The notes: a model not told the origin generated them from the sequence alone. DNA of 64,000 bases from Flavobacteriaceae bacterium (GCA_004762155.1 SIHP01000009.1:124001-188000), one strand, 5' to 3'. Counted from the first letter of the stretch, positions 51,170 through 60,271 are shown. Made by a program: numbers and translations.

Positions 51170-52840
51170 ATGAAAAAAAGAATGTATCCAAAAAAACAAT
51201 TAGCTCAATTAGTTATTTCTGCATGTGAATATTTTAATATTGATACTGTTGTTGTTTCACCAGGTTCAAGAAATGCGCCTTTAACAGTTGGCTTTTCTAA
51301 TCATCCAAAGATTAAAAATTTAAGTATAGTTGATGAGCGTTGTGCAGCATTTTTTGCTACGGGAATTGCGCAGCAAACCCAAAAACCAGTAGCTATTGTT
51401 TGTACTTCTGGATCAGCATTATTAAATTATTATCCTGCAATAGCAGAAGCATTTTACAGTAAAATTCCTTTGCTTGTTATTTCTGCAGATAGACCAAAAC
51501 ATTTAATTGATATTGGAGACGGACAAACTATTCGACAAGAGAATGTTTTTAAAAATCATATTTTATTTTCGGCAAACTTAATAGAAGGTGAGAGTTTTCT
51601 TGAAAAGAATACTGATTTGGTTTCAAAAGCAATTCAAACTTCAATAAATAAAAAAGGACCAGTACATATTAATGTTCCGTTTAATGAACCTTTATATGAT
51701 ACTGTTGAAAGTTTAGCGAGTTTTAATTTTAAAATAAAAGAAGAAAATACTGTTGCTAAAAAAGAAAATCAGTCTATTGATAATTTGGCCAAAATATGGA
51801 ACAACGCAAAACGAAAATTAATTTTAGTAGGAGTTTGTTTTCCTTCGGATGAGTTACAAGATTTAATAAATAAAGTTTCTCAAGATGATAGTGTTTTGGT
51901 AATGACAGAAACTACATCTAATTTACATAATCCAAGGTTTATAAATTCAATAGATAAGCTAATAAGCAAGTTAACTTCTGAAGAGTTTGAAAAATTACAG
52001 CCCGAAGTTTTGTTAACTTTTGGTGGAATGGTAATTTCTAAAAGAGTTAAACAGTTTTTAAGAAAGTATAGTCCAAAACATCATTGGCATGTTGATGAAG
52101 TGACGAAGTTAGATACCTATTTTTCAATGTCCGAATTTGTAGAGGAAAAGCCTGTAACTTTTTTAACTAAATTAAATAAAAGGAAAATAAGCATTAAAAG
52201 TGATTATCAACCAAAATGGATCAAAGAAAAGGAGTCAAGAATTGTAAAGCATAATGAGTTTTTAAAATCAGCATCATATTCCGATTTTAAAGTTTTTGAA
52301 TCAGTTTTAGAATTTATACCAGAAAACTCACATGTGCAAATAAGTAACAGTTCAATTATTCGTTATGCACAATTGTTTGATTTAAAAAAATCGCTAAAGG
52401 TTTTTTGCAATAGAGGAACGAGTGGAATTGATGGGAGTACTTCTACAGCAATCGGAGCAGCTTCTGTAACTGAAAATCAAACAGTTTTTATAACAGGAGA
52501 TTTAAGTTTTTTTTACGATAGTAATGCTTTATGGAATGTAAATATTCCTAAAAATTTTAGAATTATTTTATTAAATAATTCAGGGGGCGGAATTTTTAAA
52601 ATAATTCCAGGACCTAAAACAACAAATGCTTTACCTTATTTTGAAACACCACATACCTTAACAGCGGAGCATTTAGCAAAGATGTTTAATTTTGAATATC
52701 AATCTGCAAATACTATAAATGAAGTAGAAAAAGAGTTATCTTCTTTTTATATGGATAGTAAACAATCAAAAATTTTAGAAATATTCACGCCATCCAATTT
52801 AAACGACGTAGTTTTGCAACAATATTTTAAGAGTTTATAA
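51170..52840 (+). CDS. menD: SEPHCHC synthase (menaquinone biosynthesis)
   Basis: A 556-aa ThDP-dependent enzyme that joins 2-oxoglutarate and isochorismate in the classical menaquinone pathway. It has S-P-G-S-R-N-A-P-L-T near residue 31, V-D-E-R-C-A-A-F-F-A-T-G with the cofactor Glu, and V-C-T-S-G-S-A-L-L-N-Y. G-T-S-G-I-D-G-S-T-S-T-A-I-G-A-A and the ThDP/Mg site T-G-D-L-S-F-F-Y-D-S-N to L-L-N-N-S-G-G-G-I-F-K follow near 442-475. The ATG at 51170 or the one at 51182 (M-Y-P-K-K) could be the start. It is directly followed by an S1-like gene with no gap. Confidence 0.97.
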   Translation: MKKRMYPKKQLAQLVISACEYFNIDTVVVSPGSRNAPLTVGFSNHPKIKNLSIVDERCAAFFATGIAQQTQKPVAIVCTSGSALLNYYPAIAEAFYSKIPLLVISADRPKHLIDIGDGQTIRQENVFKNHILFSANLIEGESFLEKNTDLVSKAIQTSINKKGPVHINVPFNEPLYDTVESLASFNFKIKEENTVAKKENQSIDNLAKIWNNAKRKLILVGVCFPSDELQDLINKVSQDDSVLVMTETTSNLHNPRFINSIDKLISKLTSEEFEKLQPEVLLTFGGMVISKRVKQFLRKYSPKHHWHVDEVTKLDTYFSMSEFVEEKPVTFLTKLNKRKISIKSDYQPKWIKEKESRIVKHNEFLKSASYSDFKVFESVLEFIPENSHVQISNSSIIRYAQLFDLKKSLKVFCNRGTSGIDGSTSTAIGAASVTENQTVFITGDLSFFYDSNALWNVNIPKNFRIILLNNSGGGIFKIIPGPKTTNALPYFETPHTLTAEHLAKMFNFEYQSANTINEVEKELSSFYMDSKQSKILEIFTPSNLNDVVLQQYFKSL

Positions 52841-53266
52841 ATGGAGTCACACGACGAAATACAAGAAGGAGATAAAGTAGAAATATTATTAAAGGTTCAA
52901 ACACCTTTAGGATATTCTGTTTTAATAAATGAAACCTATGACGGATTGTTGTATAATAACGAAGTTTTTTCTGATGTAGAAGAAGGAATGCGTTTAACAG
53001 CATATGTTAAAAAAATAAGAGAAGATAATAAGATTGATGTGTCTTTACGTCCGCAAGGTTTTAGAAATGTAATAGATGCAGACACTCAGTTTGTTTTTGA
53101 TAAATTAGAGGAAAAAGGTTTTTTGATGTTAACAGATAAAAGCTCACCAGAGTCTATAAAATTCCGTTTACAAATGAGTAAAAAAGCTTTTAAAAGAGCT
53201 GTAGGGAATTTATACAAGCAGAAAAAAATAGAAATTCTAGAAGATAGAATTACAATAGTAAAATAA
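52841..53266 (+). CDS. S1-like RNA-binding protein (CvfB-type C-terminal part)
   Basis: A 141-aa protein. The first 65 residues form an OB/S1-like domain: G-D-K-V-E-I-L-L-K-V-Q-T-P-L-G-Y-S-V-L-I-N, G-L-L-Y-N-N-E-V-F, V-K-K-I-R-E-D-N-K-I-D-V-S-L. The rest is a winged helix (L-E-E-K-G-F-L-M-L, F-K-R-A-V-G-N-L-Y-K-Q-K-K-I) like the end of CvfB. It starts immediately after the menD stop codon, so it is translated from the same mRNA. It may act on translation or as an RNA-binding regulator. Confidence 0.85.
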   Translation: MESHDEIQEGDKVEILLKVQTPLGYSVLINETYDGLLYNNEVFSDVEEGMRLTAYVKKIREDNKIDVSLRPQGFRNVIDADTQFVFDKLEEKGFLMLTDKSSPESIKFRLQMSKKAFKRAVGNLYKQKKIEILEDRITIVK

Positions 53267-53296
53267 AAAAAGCCAGCTAATTAGCTGGCTTTTTTT
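53265..53296. terminator. Bidirectional terminator
   Basis: A perfect palindrome, AAAAAAAGCCAGCTAA followed by its inverse, between convergent genes. It overlaps both stop codon regions. Confidence 0.93.
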
Positions 53297-54578
53297 ATTC
53301 ATCATCTGGGTTTTCATTGTCATCAGGACTTTCATCATCTTCCGAAGGAGCTTCTTCGTCTGGGTTTTCATCTTCCAGTGGCTCATCATCAAAAGGTATT
53401 TCTTCGTCTTTTGGTTGTTCTAAAGCTAATCTAGCAACACGTTCAATGTTTTTGTAAAAAGCATCAGCATTTGGGTCAGAAGGGTCCATTTTTCCATATC
53501 CTGTTTTGTAATATGAATCAGCTTTTTCATAGTCTTTACCTAGTTCATGATACATACCAACATAATAATCACCAAGAGGAGAGTTTGGATGTTTAATCAT
53601 AGTAAAATCACCTAAAACACGTAAGTAATCCCCATCTTGTCTATCCATAACAATACTTTCAATAGCATAAATATCTTCAATACGAACATTCATGTTTGTA
53701 CCAAAAAGATATTCCATGTCTAGATACTTGTCTTCTAAATACTTTATCGCTTCTAAAGGAGCAAGATCTTTTATTTTTTCTTCATATTCTTTTTTAGAAA
53801 TATTACCGTAAAGGTCAAAAATATGGGTAAAAGCATAAGGTATTGAAGCACTTATTGCTGTTGGTAAGTTTTGAGAATCTGTAAAAGTGTCAAATTTAAC
53901 ATGTAGTCTTTCCGTTTCTAAACTGTTTAAACCTTCTTGTATTAAAGATCCTATTTCTTTTTCTTCTTTAGAACTAGAATTGTTGTTGCTTAAATATAAA
54001 TAAAATTGATTATCAATATCATCTAAACGTTTTAAGTTGTATGAAGAAAATAGCTTCGGAGTATTTATATTAAAAGAAGGAGAAATAGCCAAATATCCAT
54101 TGAAAATAGGTTTTTGTTCTTTTAGAAAATGGGTAATGAAATTTCCAGCTCTACCTTGTCCAGCAATTGTTAAAAAAGGGGAAGTTTTTAAATTAGCTTC
54201 TAAATAAGGAACAATTTCTTTTTTAATAAAATTGTAAAATTTACGTCCATTTCTAGTTAAATCACCATTTTTGGTAACAGTAGAGACATCTTGATTTATA
54301 GAATAATCTGTGTCTAAACCAACTATAATTTGTTCAGGAGCTAAATCAGCTTGAGCAAAAACAGTACTATTTCCTACAAAAAGATCAAATAGGTAGCCAT
54401 TATCTAGAACAATTATTAGAGGGAATTTTTTAACAGTATCATTTTTATAACCTTTTGGAAGGTGGATTTTAAATGATCGTTTTTTATTAAACTCAGTAGA
54501 GTTAATTTGTTTTTCAATAGTTTGTCCATAAGAGATACAAACTATAAAAAATAGAATAAGCGTATTTAAAAATTTCAT
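53295..54578 (-). CDS. Esterase-D-like alpha/beta hydrolase with altered nucleophile elbow
   Basis: A 427-aa protein with signal peptide M-K-F-L-N-T-L-I-L-F-F-I-V-C-I-S-Y-G-Q. Residues about 20-260 fit the PF00756 esterase fold: F-K-I-H-L-P-K-G-Y, F-P-L-I-I-V-L-D-N-G-Y-L-F, G-Y-L-A-I-S-P-S-F. The usual G-x-S-x-G elbow reads A-G-Q-G-R-A-G-N-F, so the catalytic Ser is missing. The C-terminal part has tetratricopeptide-like helices (Y-Y-V-G-M-Y-H-E-L-G-K-D-Y-E-K-A-D-S-Y-Y). It ends in a 35-residue Asp/Glu/Pro tail. It is probably a non-enzymatic relative. Confidence 0.82.
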   Translation of the reverse strand: MKFLNTLILFFIVCISYGQTIEKQINSTEFNKKRSFKIHLPKGYKNDTVKKFPLIIVLDNGYLFDLFVGNSTVFAQADLAPEQIIVGLDTDYSINQDVSTVTKNGDLTRNGRKFYNFIKKEIVPYLEANLKTSPFLTIAGQGRAGNFITHFLKEQKPIFNGYLAISPSFNINTPKLFSSYNLKRLDDIDNQFYLYLSNNNSSSKEEKEIGSLIQEGLNSLETERLHVKFDTFTDSQNLPTAISASIPYAFTHIFDLYGNISKKEYEEKIKDLAPLEAIKYLEDKYLDMEYLFGTNMNVRIEDIYAIESIVMDRQDGDYLRVLGDFTMIKHPNSPLGDYYVGMYHELGKDYEKADSYYKTGYGKMDPSDPNADAFYKNIERVARLALEQPKDEEIPFDDEPLEDENPDEEAPSEDDESPDDNENPDDE

Positions 54579-54606
54579 TATTTTTCTGGGCTTAATGTTA
54601 ACTTGT

Positions 54607-54648
54607 CAAATATAAAAAAGATAAAATAAAGTTATTATAGTATTTTTG
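54607..54648. promoter_or_regulatory. Back-to-back -7 boxes of the esterase-like gene and menB
   Basis: TATATTTG on the minus strand at 54607-54614 serves the esterase-like gene. TATTTTTG on the plus strand at 54641-54648 serves menB. Confidence 0.55.
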
Positions 54649-54678
54649 TTCTTTTAATAACGATAAAATTTTAATTTT

Positions 54679-55518
54679 ATGATAAAACCTGAGTGGAAAA
54701 CCGCAAAAGTTTACGAAGATATAACCTACAAGAAGAGTAATGGAGTTGCTAGAATAGCGTTTAACAGACCAAATGTTAGAAATGCATTTCGTCCAAAAAC
54801 AACATCAGAATTGTACGATGCTTTTTATGATGCAGGAGAAGATACTTCAATTGGAGTAGTTCTATTATCTGCAGAAGGACCAAGTACAAAAGATGGTGTA
54901 TATTCTTTTTGTTCTGGAGGAGATCAAAAAGCGCGTGGACATCAAGGTTATGTTGGAGAAGATGGTTATCACAGGTTAAATATATTAGAAGTACAACGAT
55001 TAATTCGTTTTATGCCAAAAGCTGTTATTTGTGTTGTTCCAGGCTGGGCTGTTGGTGGCGGACATAGTTTACATGTTGTTTGTGATTTAACTTTAGCATC
55101 TAAAGAACACGCTATTTTTAAACAAACAGACGCAGATGTAACCTCTTTTGATGGTGGATATGGATCTGCTTATTTAGCAAAAATGGTTGGTCAGAAAAAA
55201 GCTAGAGAAATTTTCTTTTTAGGGCGTAATTATTCAGCACAAGAAGCTTATGAAATGGGAATGGTAAATGCTGTAATCCCTCATGATGAATTAGAAGATA
55301 CAGCTTTTGAATGGGCACAAGAGATTTTAGAAAAATCACCAACTTCTATAAAAATGCTAAAGTTTGCTATGAATTTAACTGATGACGGAATGGTTGGTCA
55401 ACAAGTTTTTGCTGGAGAAGCAACTCGTTTAGCTTATATGACGGATGAAGCTAAAGAAGGAAGAGATGCGTTTTTAGAAAAACGTAAGCCTAATTTTCCT
55501 AAAGTTTGGATACCTTAA
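54679..55518 (+). CDS. menB: 1,4-dihydroxy-2-naphthoyl-CoA synthase
   Basis: A 279-aa crotonase-fold enzyme that closes the second ring of the naphthoquinone in menaquinone synthesis. It has the MenB pattern F-N-R-P-N-V-R-N-A-F-R-P-K-T, F-C-S-G-G-D-Q-K-A-R-G near residue 77, C-V-V-P-G-W-A-V-G-G-G-H-S-L-H-V near 120, and D-V-T-S-F-D-G-G-Y-G-S-A-Y-L with the catalytic Asp and Tyr/Ser. D-E-A-K-E-G-R-D-A-F-L-E-K-R-K-P follows at the end. It lies 1.4 kb after menD. Confidence 0.97.
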   Translation: MIKPEWKTAKVYEDITYKKSNGVARIAFNRPNVRNAFRPKTTSELYDAFYDAGEDTSIGVVLLSAEGPSTKDGVYSFCSGGDQKARGHQGYVGEDGYHRLNILEVQRLIRFMPKAVICVVPGWAVGGGHSLHVVCDLTLASKEHAIFKQTDADVTSFDGGYGSAYLAKMVGQKKAREIFFLGRNYSAQEAYEMGMVNAVIPHDELEDTAFEWAQEILEKSPTSIKMLKFAMNLTDDGMVGQQVFAGEATRLAYMTDEAKEGRDAFLEKRKPNFPKVWIP

Positions 55519-55587
55519 AAGGAGTTATCAATTAACAATAATCAATTAATAATTACTAATTATAATTATTAATTCGTAATTAAATAT

Positions 55588-56457
55588 ATGAAATCACAAA
55601 TAGTAACCTTTCTTATAAAATGTCCAGATCAAAAAGGACTGTTAGCTAAAATCACTAACTTTTTTTATGAGAGAGAATTTAATATCGTTAGTTGTCAGCA
55701 ATATGTAAATTCAATTGAAGATACTTATTTCATGAGAATTCGATTAGATGCAGCAGAAGCAAAAATGTCTAAATCAAAATTAGAAGAAAGTTTTGCAACT
55801 TTAGCAGAACCATTACAATTTGATTGGTCTGTAAATTATGGAGGTAAGAAATTAAATGTAGCAATAATGGTATCACATACAAGTCATAATTTATATGATT
55901 TGTTAGAAAGGCATAAAGAAGGTTCTTTAGATTGTAGTATAACAATGGTTATTAGTAATCATAATAAGTTAAAACCAATTGCAGATATGTTTGGTATTCC
56001 TTATTATCATTTACCTGTAACTAAAGAGACGAAAACACAACAAGAAGAACAAGTGATTGATTTGTTAGAAACTAATAAAATTGATTTAGTTGTCATGGCA
56101 AGATACATGCAGATTTTATCATCTAATTTTATCAATAAATATCCACAGAGAATCATTAATATTCATCATTCTTTTTTACCGGCATTTCAAGGTGCAAATC
56201 CATATAAAAAAGCTTATGAAAGAGGAGTAAAGTTGATTGGAGCAACAGCACATTATGCAACAGAAGATTTAGACGAAGGTCCAATTATTCAACAAGATGT
56301 AGAGCCAGTTACTCATGAAAGTACACCAGTAACATTAAAAAGAATTGGTGCAGATATAGAAAGAATGGTTTTGGCAAGAGCTGTAAAGAATCATATTCAG
56401 AATCAAATTATTGTTTCTGGTAATAGAGCTATTGTGTTTCCTGAAGCAGGAGAGTAA
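55588..56457 (+). CDS. purU: Formyltetrahydrofolate deformylase
   Basis: A 289-aa enzyme that hydrolyses 10-formyl-THF to formate and THF, balancing one-carbon pools. An N-terminal ACT domain (residues 1-80, C-P-D-Q-K-G-L-L-A-K-I-T-N-F-F) is followed by a formyltransferase-type domain. That domain has V-M-A-R-Y-M-Q-I-L-S, I-I-N-I-H-H-S-F-L-P-A-F-Q-G-A-N-P-Y near 195 and H-Y-A-T-E-D-L-D-E-G-P-I-I-Q-Q near 225, with the His and Asp of the catalytic set. The length is normal. Confidence 0.96.
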   Translation: MKSQIVTFLIKCPDQKGLLAKITNFFYEREFNIVSCQQYVNSIEDTYFMRIRLDAAEAKMSKSKLEESFATLAEPLQFDWSVNYGGKKLNVAIMVSHTSHNLYDLLERHKEGSLDCSITMVISNHNKLKPIADMFGIPYYHLPVTKETKTQQEEQVIDLLETNKIDLVVMARYMQILSSNFINKYPQRIINIHHSFLPAFQGANPYKKAYERGVKLIGATAHYATEDLDEGPIIQQDVEPVTHESTPVTLKRIGADIERMVLARAVKNHIQNQIIVSGNRAIVFPEAGE

Positions 56458-56473
56458 AAAAAGCCCATCTTAA

Positions 56474-56576
56474 TCTTCCCGAAGGGAAGAAACTAGTTGT
56501 GAAGTTTTTTGTTAGAGTATGAAGTTATTTAAATATTAATAAAGAATTTTTCCCCTTTGGGGAAATTAAAAGGGGA
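56474..56576. repeat. Two small GC-richer palindromes in an intergenic spacer
   Basis: TCTTCCCGAAGGGAAGA at 56474-56490, then TTTCCCCTTTGGGGAAA at 56549-56565 followed by AAAAGGGG. They resemble short dispersed palindromes known from Flavobacteria intergenic regions. Only one pair occurs in this window. Confidence 0.5.
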
Positions 56577-56578
56577 TT

Positions 56579-57187
56579 ATGAAAATAATTTGTATTGGGC
56601 GTAATTACGCAAAGCATATAGAAGAATTGGCAAATGAAAAACCAGAACATCCTGTTGTTTTTCTAAAGCCAGATTCAGCAATTTTACCTAAGAAAATGCC
56701 TTTTTTTATTCCACCTTTTTCCAATGATGTTCACTATGAAGTGGAAGTTTTGGTAAAAATAAATAGAGTGGGAAAACATATTTCGCCAAAGTTTGCTCAT
56801 AAATATTATGAAGAAGTTGGATTAGGAATAGATTTTACAGCGCGTGATGTGCAAGCAAAATGTAAAGAAAAAGGATTGCCTTGGGAGAAAGCGAAAGCTT
56901 TTGATGGAAGTGCTGTAATTGGAGATTTTTATCCAAAAGAACAATTCGATTTGCAAAACTTATCATTTCAATTAAAAAAGAATGATGCAATTGTACAAGA
57001 TGGAAATACAAATGCAATGTTGTGGCAAATAGATGAATTGATAAGCTACGTGTCACAATATTTTACTATTAAAAAAGGAGACGTTATTTTTACAGGAACA
57101 CCAGCAGGAGTTGGTGAAGTTAAAGAAGGTGATGTTTTAATTGGTGTATTAAAAGGTAAAGAAGCGTTTCAAATAAAAGTGAAATAA
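56579..57187 (+). CDS. Fumarylacetoacetate hydrolase (FAH) family protein
   Basis: A 202-aa protein of the YcgM/FAHD1-like short group. It has I-C-I-G-R-N-Y-A-K-H-I-E-E-L at the start, K-P-D-S-A-I, the metal-binding H-Y-E-V-E-V-L-V near residue 50, and G-I-D-F-T-A-R-D-V-Q-A-K-C-K-E-K-G-L-P-W-E-K-A-K-A-F-D-G. G-D-V-I-F-T-G-T-P-A-G-V-G follows near 170. Such enzymes hydrolyse or decarboxylate acylpyruvates or oxaloacetate; the substrate is not certain. A small membrane-protein gene follows by 3 bp. Confidence 0.93.
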   Translation: MKIICIGRNYAKHIEELANEKPEHPVVFLKPDSAILPKKMPFFIPPFSNDVHYEVEVLVKINRVGKHISPKFAHKYYEEVGLGIDFTARDVQAKCKEKGLPWEKAKAFDGSAVIGDFYPKEQFDLQNLSFQLKKNDAIVQDGNTNAMLWQIDELISYVSQYFTIKKGDVIFTGTPAGVGEVKEGDVLIGVLKGKEAFQIKVK

Positions 57188-57190
57188 AAT

Positions 57191-57523
57191 ATGTTAGGAC
57201 TTGTTTTGTTGTATTGGATTGGTAAGTATTTTTATAAACTTGCAGAGGAATTTAATAAAAGTGAATGGGGATTTGCTATTTTAGGCGTTGTGACTTATTA
57301 TGGTGGAACTTTTTTATTTGGAATTATTTTTAGCATAATAGCAGAAGTTATTTCTCCAGGATATATAGATGGTTTTAATGAAAACTTATTTGGTTTGTTA
57401 ATGTTGCCATTTGGTGTTTTAAGTTGTTATCTACTCTATATGTTTTTAGAGAAAAAGTGGGGAAAAGAAAAACCAAAAACAGATACTATGATTGATGAAA
57501 TAGGTCATGGGAATGATTTGTAG
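57191..57523 (+). CDS. Small membrane protein of unknown function
   Basis: A 110-aa protein with three hydrophobic segments: [37 protein letters not shown], and [19 protein letters not shown]. They are followed by a charged tail. It resembles conserved Flavobacteria hypotheticals. Co-transcribed with the FAH gene. Confidence 0.7.
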   Translation: MLGLVLLYWIGKYFYKLAEEFNKSEWGFAILGVVTYYGGTFLFGIIFSIIAEVISPGYIDGFNENLFGLLMLPFGVLSCYLLYMFLEKKWGKEKPKTDTMIDEIGHGNDL

Positions 57524-57590
57524 AATAAAATAAAAACATTTTCGCTCTTATAATTTTAACGTTAATAACTATTTCTAGTTAAAATAAAAT

Positions 57591-57628
57591 AAACAAAGAA
57601 ATATGACTTTTGTCATATTTCTTTGTTT
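57591..57628 (+). terminator. Perfect 17-bp terminator hairpin
   Basis: AAACAAAGAAATATGAC and its inverse enclose TTTT, starting 68 bp after the previous stop. Its presence argues that the PAS gene starts at 57669, not at the in-frame ATG at 57603 inside the hairpin. Confidence 0.82.
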
Positions 57629-57668
57629 GCATAATAACGAGTTTTGTTTTGAAAAAAACAAAGAAACA

Positions 57669-58265
57669 ATGAAAGTTATAAAACGTCCTGATCCTATTAA
57701 TGAGGAAGTCATTTTGAGGCCAGATAAAACGATTATGAGTAAAACAAATTCTAAAGGGATTATAGAATATGCAAATGATTATTTTGTTGAAATAAGTGGC
57801 TATAAAGAGTCTGAATTAATAGGTCAAGCTCATAATGTAATAAGGCATCCTGATATGCCTAAGGTTATTTTTAAATGGTTATGGCAACATTTGGAAGCAA
57901 AAAAAAACATACATGCTCTAGTGAAGAATTTAACTAAAGAAGGTAAGTATTATTGGGTAATAACAACGTTTGAAGTGAAGTCTGATACTAAAGGAAATGT
58001 CATTTCTTTTTTTGCAAGAAGAAAAGCTCCCCCTATTAAAGCTGTAAAGATAATTGATGATTTATATAGAAAAATACTAGAAATAGAAAAGACTTCAGGA
58101 ATTGAAGTATCTGAAAAATATTTAAATGGTTTCCTTGAAGAAAAAAATATGACTTACAATGAGTATATAACAGAAGTTTGTTTACCTAAAGAAAAAACTA
58201 AAAATATAGGAACTCTTCTCTCTCGTTTTTTTTTTAATGAAATAGAGTTAAGGTTTAAATCATAA
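57669..58265 (+). CDS. PAS domain protein (Aer-type sensor module)
   Basis: A 198-aa cytosolic protein. The PAS domain (about 20-120) has the Aer-like pattern T-N-S-K-G-I-I-E-Y-A-N-D-Y-F-V-E-I-S-G-Y and L-I-G-Q-A-H-N-V-I-R-H-P-D-M-P-K. Y-Y-W-V-I-T-T-F-E-V-K and V-I-S-F-F-A-R-R-K-A-P-P follow. The C-terminal 75 residues are helical without an output domain. It could bind heme or flavin and pass a redox or oxygen signal to a partner. The partner is unknown, and no kinase is adjacent. Confidence 0.87.
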   Translation: MKVIKRPDPINEEVILRPDKTIMSKTNSKGIIEYANDYFVEISGYKESELIGQAHNVIRHPDMPKVIFKWLWQHLEAKKNIHALVKNLTKEGKYYWVITTFEVKSDTKGNVISFFARRKAPPIKAVKIIDDLYRKILEIEKTSGIEVSEKYLNGFLEEKNMTYNEYITEVCLPKEKTKNIGTLLSRFFFNEIELRFKS

Positions 58266-58336
58266 ATCTTTTAATCGATTATGATAGGTTGTTTTAAAAG
58301 GAAAAAAATTAGTTTAGAAAAAAGATAGTTTCTTTT

Positions 58337-58378
58337 AAAAAAAAGTTAAGTTTAGTAACGCTACACTTAGCTTTTTTT
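58337..58378 (+). terminator. Intrinsic terminator after the PAS gene
   Basis: Stem AAAAAGTTAAGT/ACTTAGCTTTTT with one mismatch and a 12-base loop, followed by a T run. Confidence 0.75.
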
Positions 58379-58456
58379 ATAGTTTTACCTTAGTTTATTT
58401 TTTCCTAAAAAAAAGATTTCTTAGCTAATAAAGTAAACTCTTAAATTAAAAAATTA

Positions 58457-59704
58457 ATGAAAGCAGAAATAATTACTATTGGAGATGAAATTCTTATTGG
58501 TCAAATAGTAGATACAAATTCACAATGGATTGGTAAGGAGCTGAATAAAATAGGAGTTTCTGTGTATCAAATTTCATCTATACAAGATGATAGAGAGCAT
58601 ATTTTAAAAGCTTTAAAAGAAGCAGAAGACAGAGTTGATATTGTAATTATTACAGGTGGTTTAGGACCAACCAAAGATGATATTACAAAAAAAACAATAG
58701 CTAGTTATTTTAATGATGATAAAATTGTTGAGTACGAAGAAGTAATTCAACATATAAAAAACTTATTCAAAAGAATAAATCATCCTTATAATGAAGTGCA
58801 ACGCTATCAAGCCCAATTACCTTCAAAAGCAAGCTTGTTAATGAATGATTTTGGAACTGCACCAGGAATGTGGTTTTACGAGAATGAAACAGTTTTTGTG
58901 TCTTTACCTGGTGTTCCTTATGAAATGAAAGGTTTAATAGCAAATAAGGTATTGCCAAAGATTCAAGCACAATTTAAATTACCTTTTATCATTCATAAAA
59001 CCATACAAACTTATGGAGAAGGAGAAAGTGTAATAGCAGAGAAGTTAGAGAAGTGGGAAGATGACTTACCTCTTTATATAAAATTAGCTTATCTACCTTC
59101 CTTTGGTAAAGTTCGTTTACGATTATCAGGAAAAGGAGCTGTTAAAGAAAAGTTAGAAATAGAATTGTCTCAAAAAGTAATAGAGTTACAACTATTATTA
59201 TCAGATGTAATATCTGGAATAGAAGAAGACGGAACAATAGAAAAACAAGTAGGTATTCTGTTAAAAGAGAGGTGTTTAACATTGGCTACTGCAGAGAGTT
59301 TAACAGGTGGTAAAATAGCTTCGACTATGGTGAATGTTCCTGGAGCATCTGCTTATTTTAAAGGAGGATATATAGCATATACTGCTGCATTAAAAGAACA
59401 ATTGTTAAATGTGTCAACTAAAACAATTAATGAATATTCTGTAGTAAGTGAAGAGGTTGCAAAAGAAATGGCTTTAGGAGCTATAAAAAATCTTAAAACT
59501 GATTTTGTAATAGCTGTAACAGGTAATGCTGGGCCAACAACAGATAATAATGATAAAGATGTTGGAACAGTTTTTATTGCAATAGCATGTAAGACAGGCG
59601 TTGAAGTACATGAATTTGATTTTGGACAACCTCGTGAAAAGGTGATAAATAGAACCGTAAATAAAGCATTAGAGTTGTTGAAAAACCAACTTTTAAATGA
59701 CTAA
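58457..59704 (+). CDS. cinA: CinA family nicotinamide-nucleotide amidohydrolase
   Basis: A 415-aa two-domain CinA. The N-terminal MoCF-like part has I-G-D-E-I-L-I-G-Q-I-V-D-T-N-S, T-G-G-L-G-P-T-K-D-D-I-T and L-P-G-V-P-Y-E-M. The C-terminal amidase part has T-A-E-S-L-T-G-G-K-I-A-S-T-M-V-N-V-P-G-A-S near 275 and A-V-T-G-N-A-G-P-T near 355. CinA enzymes hydrolyse ADP-ribose or NMN by-products and recycle NAD. The normal length and both domains suggest a functional protein. Confidence 0.95.
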   Translation: MKAEIITIGDEILIGQIVDTNSQWIGKELNKIGVSVYQISSIQDDREHILKALKEAEDRVDIVIITGGLGPTKDDITKKTIASYFNDDKIVEYEEVIQHIKNLFKRINHPYNEVQRYQAQLPSKASLLMNDFGTAPGMWFYENETVFVSLPGVPYEMKGLIANKVLPKIQAQFKLPFIIHKTIQTYGEGESVIAEKLEKWEDDLPLYIKLAYLPSFGKVRLRLSGKGAVKEKLEIELSQKVIELQLLLSDVISGIEEDGTIEKQVGILLKERCLTLATAESLTGGKIASTMVNVPGASAYFKGGYIAYTAALKEQLLNVSTKTINEYSVVSEEVAKEMALGAIKNLKTDFVIAVTGNAGPTTDNNDKDVGTVFIAIACKTGVEVHEFDFGQPREKVINRTVNKALELLKNQLLND

Positions 59705-59771
59705 AATCAAAAGAGGTAAAGTATTTTTAAAAAAACAATTAAAATTGTTTTGTTTAATGTATAAAAAAACA

Positions 59772-59779
59772 TAAATTTG
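59772..59779 (+). promoter_or_regulatory. -7 box of the rpmB-rpmG-DUF4295 operon
   Basis: TAAATTTG, a perfect TAnnTTTG match, 38 bp before rpmB. Confidence 0.6.
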
Positions 59780-59817
59780 CACCTCGTTTAGAAATAACAC
59801 TAAAAACTGTCAAGAAG

Positions 59818-60057
59818 ATGTCTAGAGTTTGTGAATTAACAGGAAAAAAAGCCATGGTGGGGAACAATGTTTCTCATGCAAAGAATAAAACCAAAAGAAA
59901 ATTTAACGCTAATTTAATGACTAAGCGTTTTTATATAGTAGAAGAAGATAAGTGGGTTACCTTAAAAGTATCAGCTTCTGCATTAAAAAATATTAATAAG
60001 AAAGGAATTTCTGTTGTTATAAAAGAAGCCAGAGAAAAAGGTTTCTTAACAAAATAA
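59818..60057 (+). CDS. rpmB: Ribosomal protein bL28
   Basis: A 79-aa large-subunit protein: [27 protein letters not shown], then F-N-A-N-L-M. The zinc-binding Cys pairs of other L28 forms are reduced to one Cys. First of a three-gene operon. Confidence 0.97.
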   Translation: MSRVCELTGKKAMVGNNVSHAKNKTKRKFNANLMTKRFYIVEEDKWVTLKVSASALKNINKKGISVVIKEAREKGFLTK

Positions 60058-60082
60058 TTTCTGACTAGATAAATTTAGAGAG

Positions 60083-60265
60083 ATGGCAAAAAAAGGAAAC
60101 AGAGTTCAGGTAATTTTAGAATGTACTGAGCACAAAGCATCAGGGCAACCAGGTACTTCACGTTATATAACTACAAAAAATAAAAAGAACACTCCTGACA
60201 GAATGGAAATAAAGAAATTTAATTCTATTTTAAAGAAGATGACAGTTCATAAAGAGATAAAATAA
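60083..60265 (+). CDS. rpmG: Ribosomal protein bL33
   Basis: A 60-aa large-subunit protein: [18 protein letters not shown], then [16 protein letters not shown] and K-K-F-N. The second Cys pair of the zinc-binding form is absent, so this is the Cys-minus type. Confidence 0.96.
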   Translation: MAKKGNRVQVILECTEHKASGQPGTSRYITTKNKKNTPDRMEIKKFNSILKKMTVHKEIK

Positions 60266-60271
60266 TAAGTC

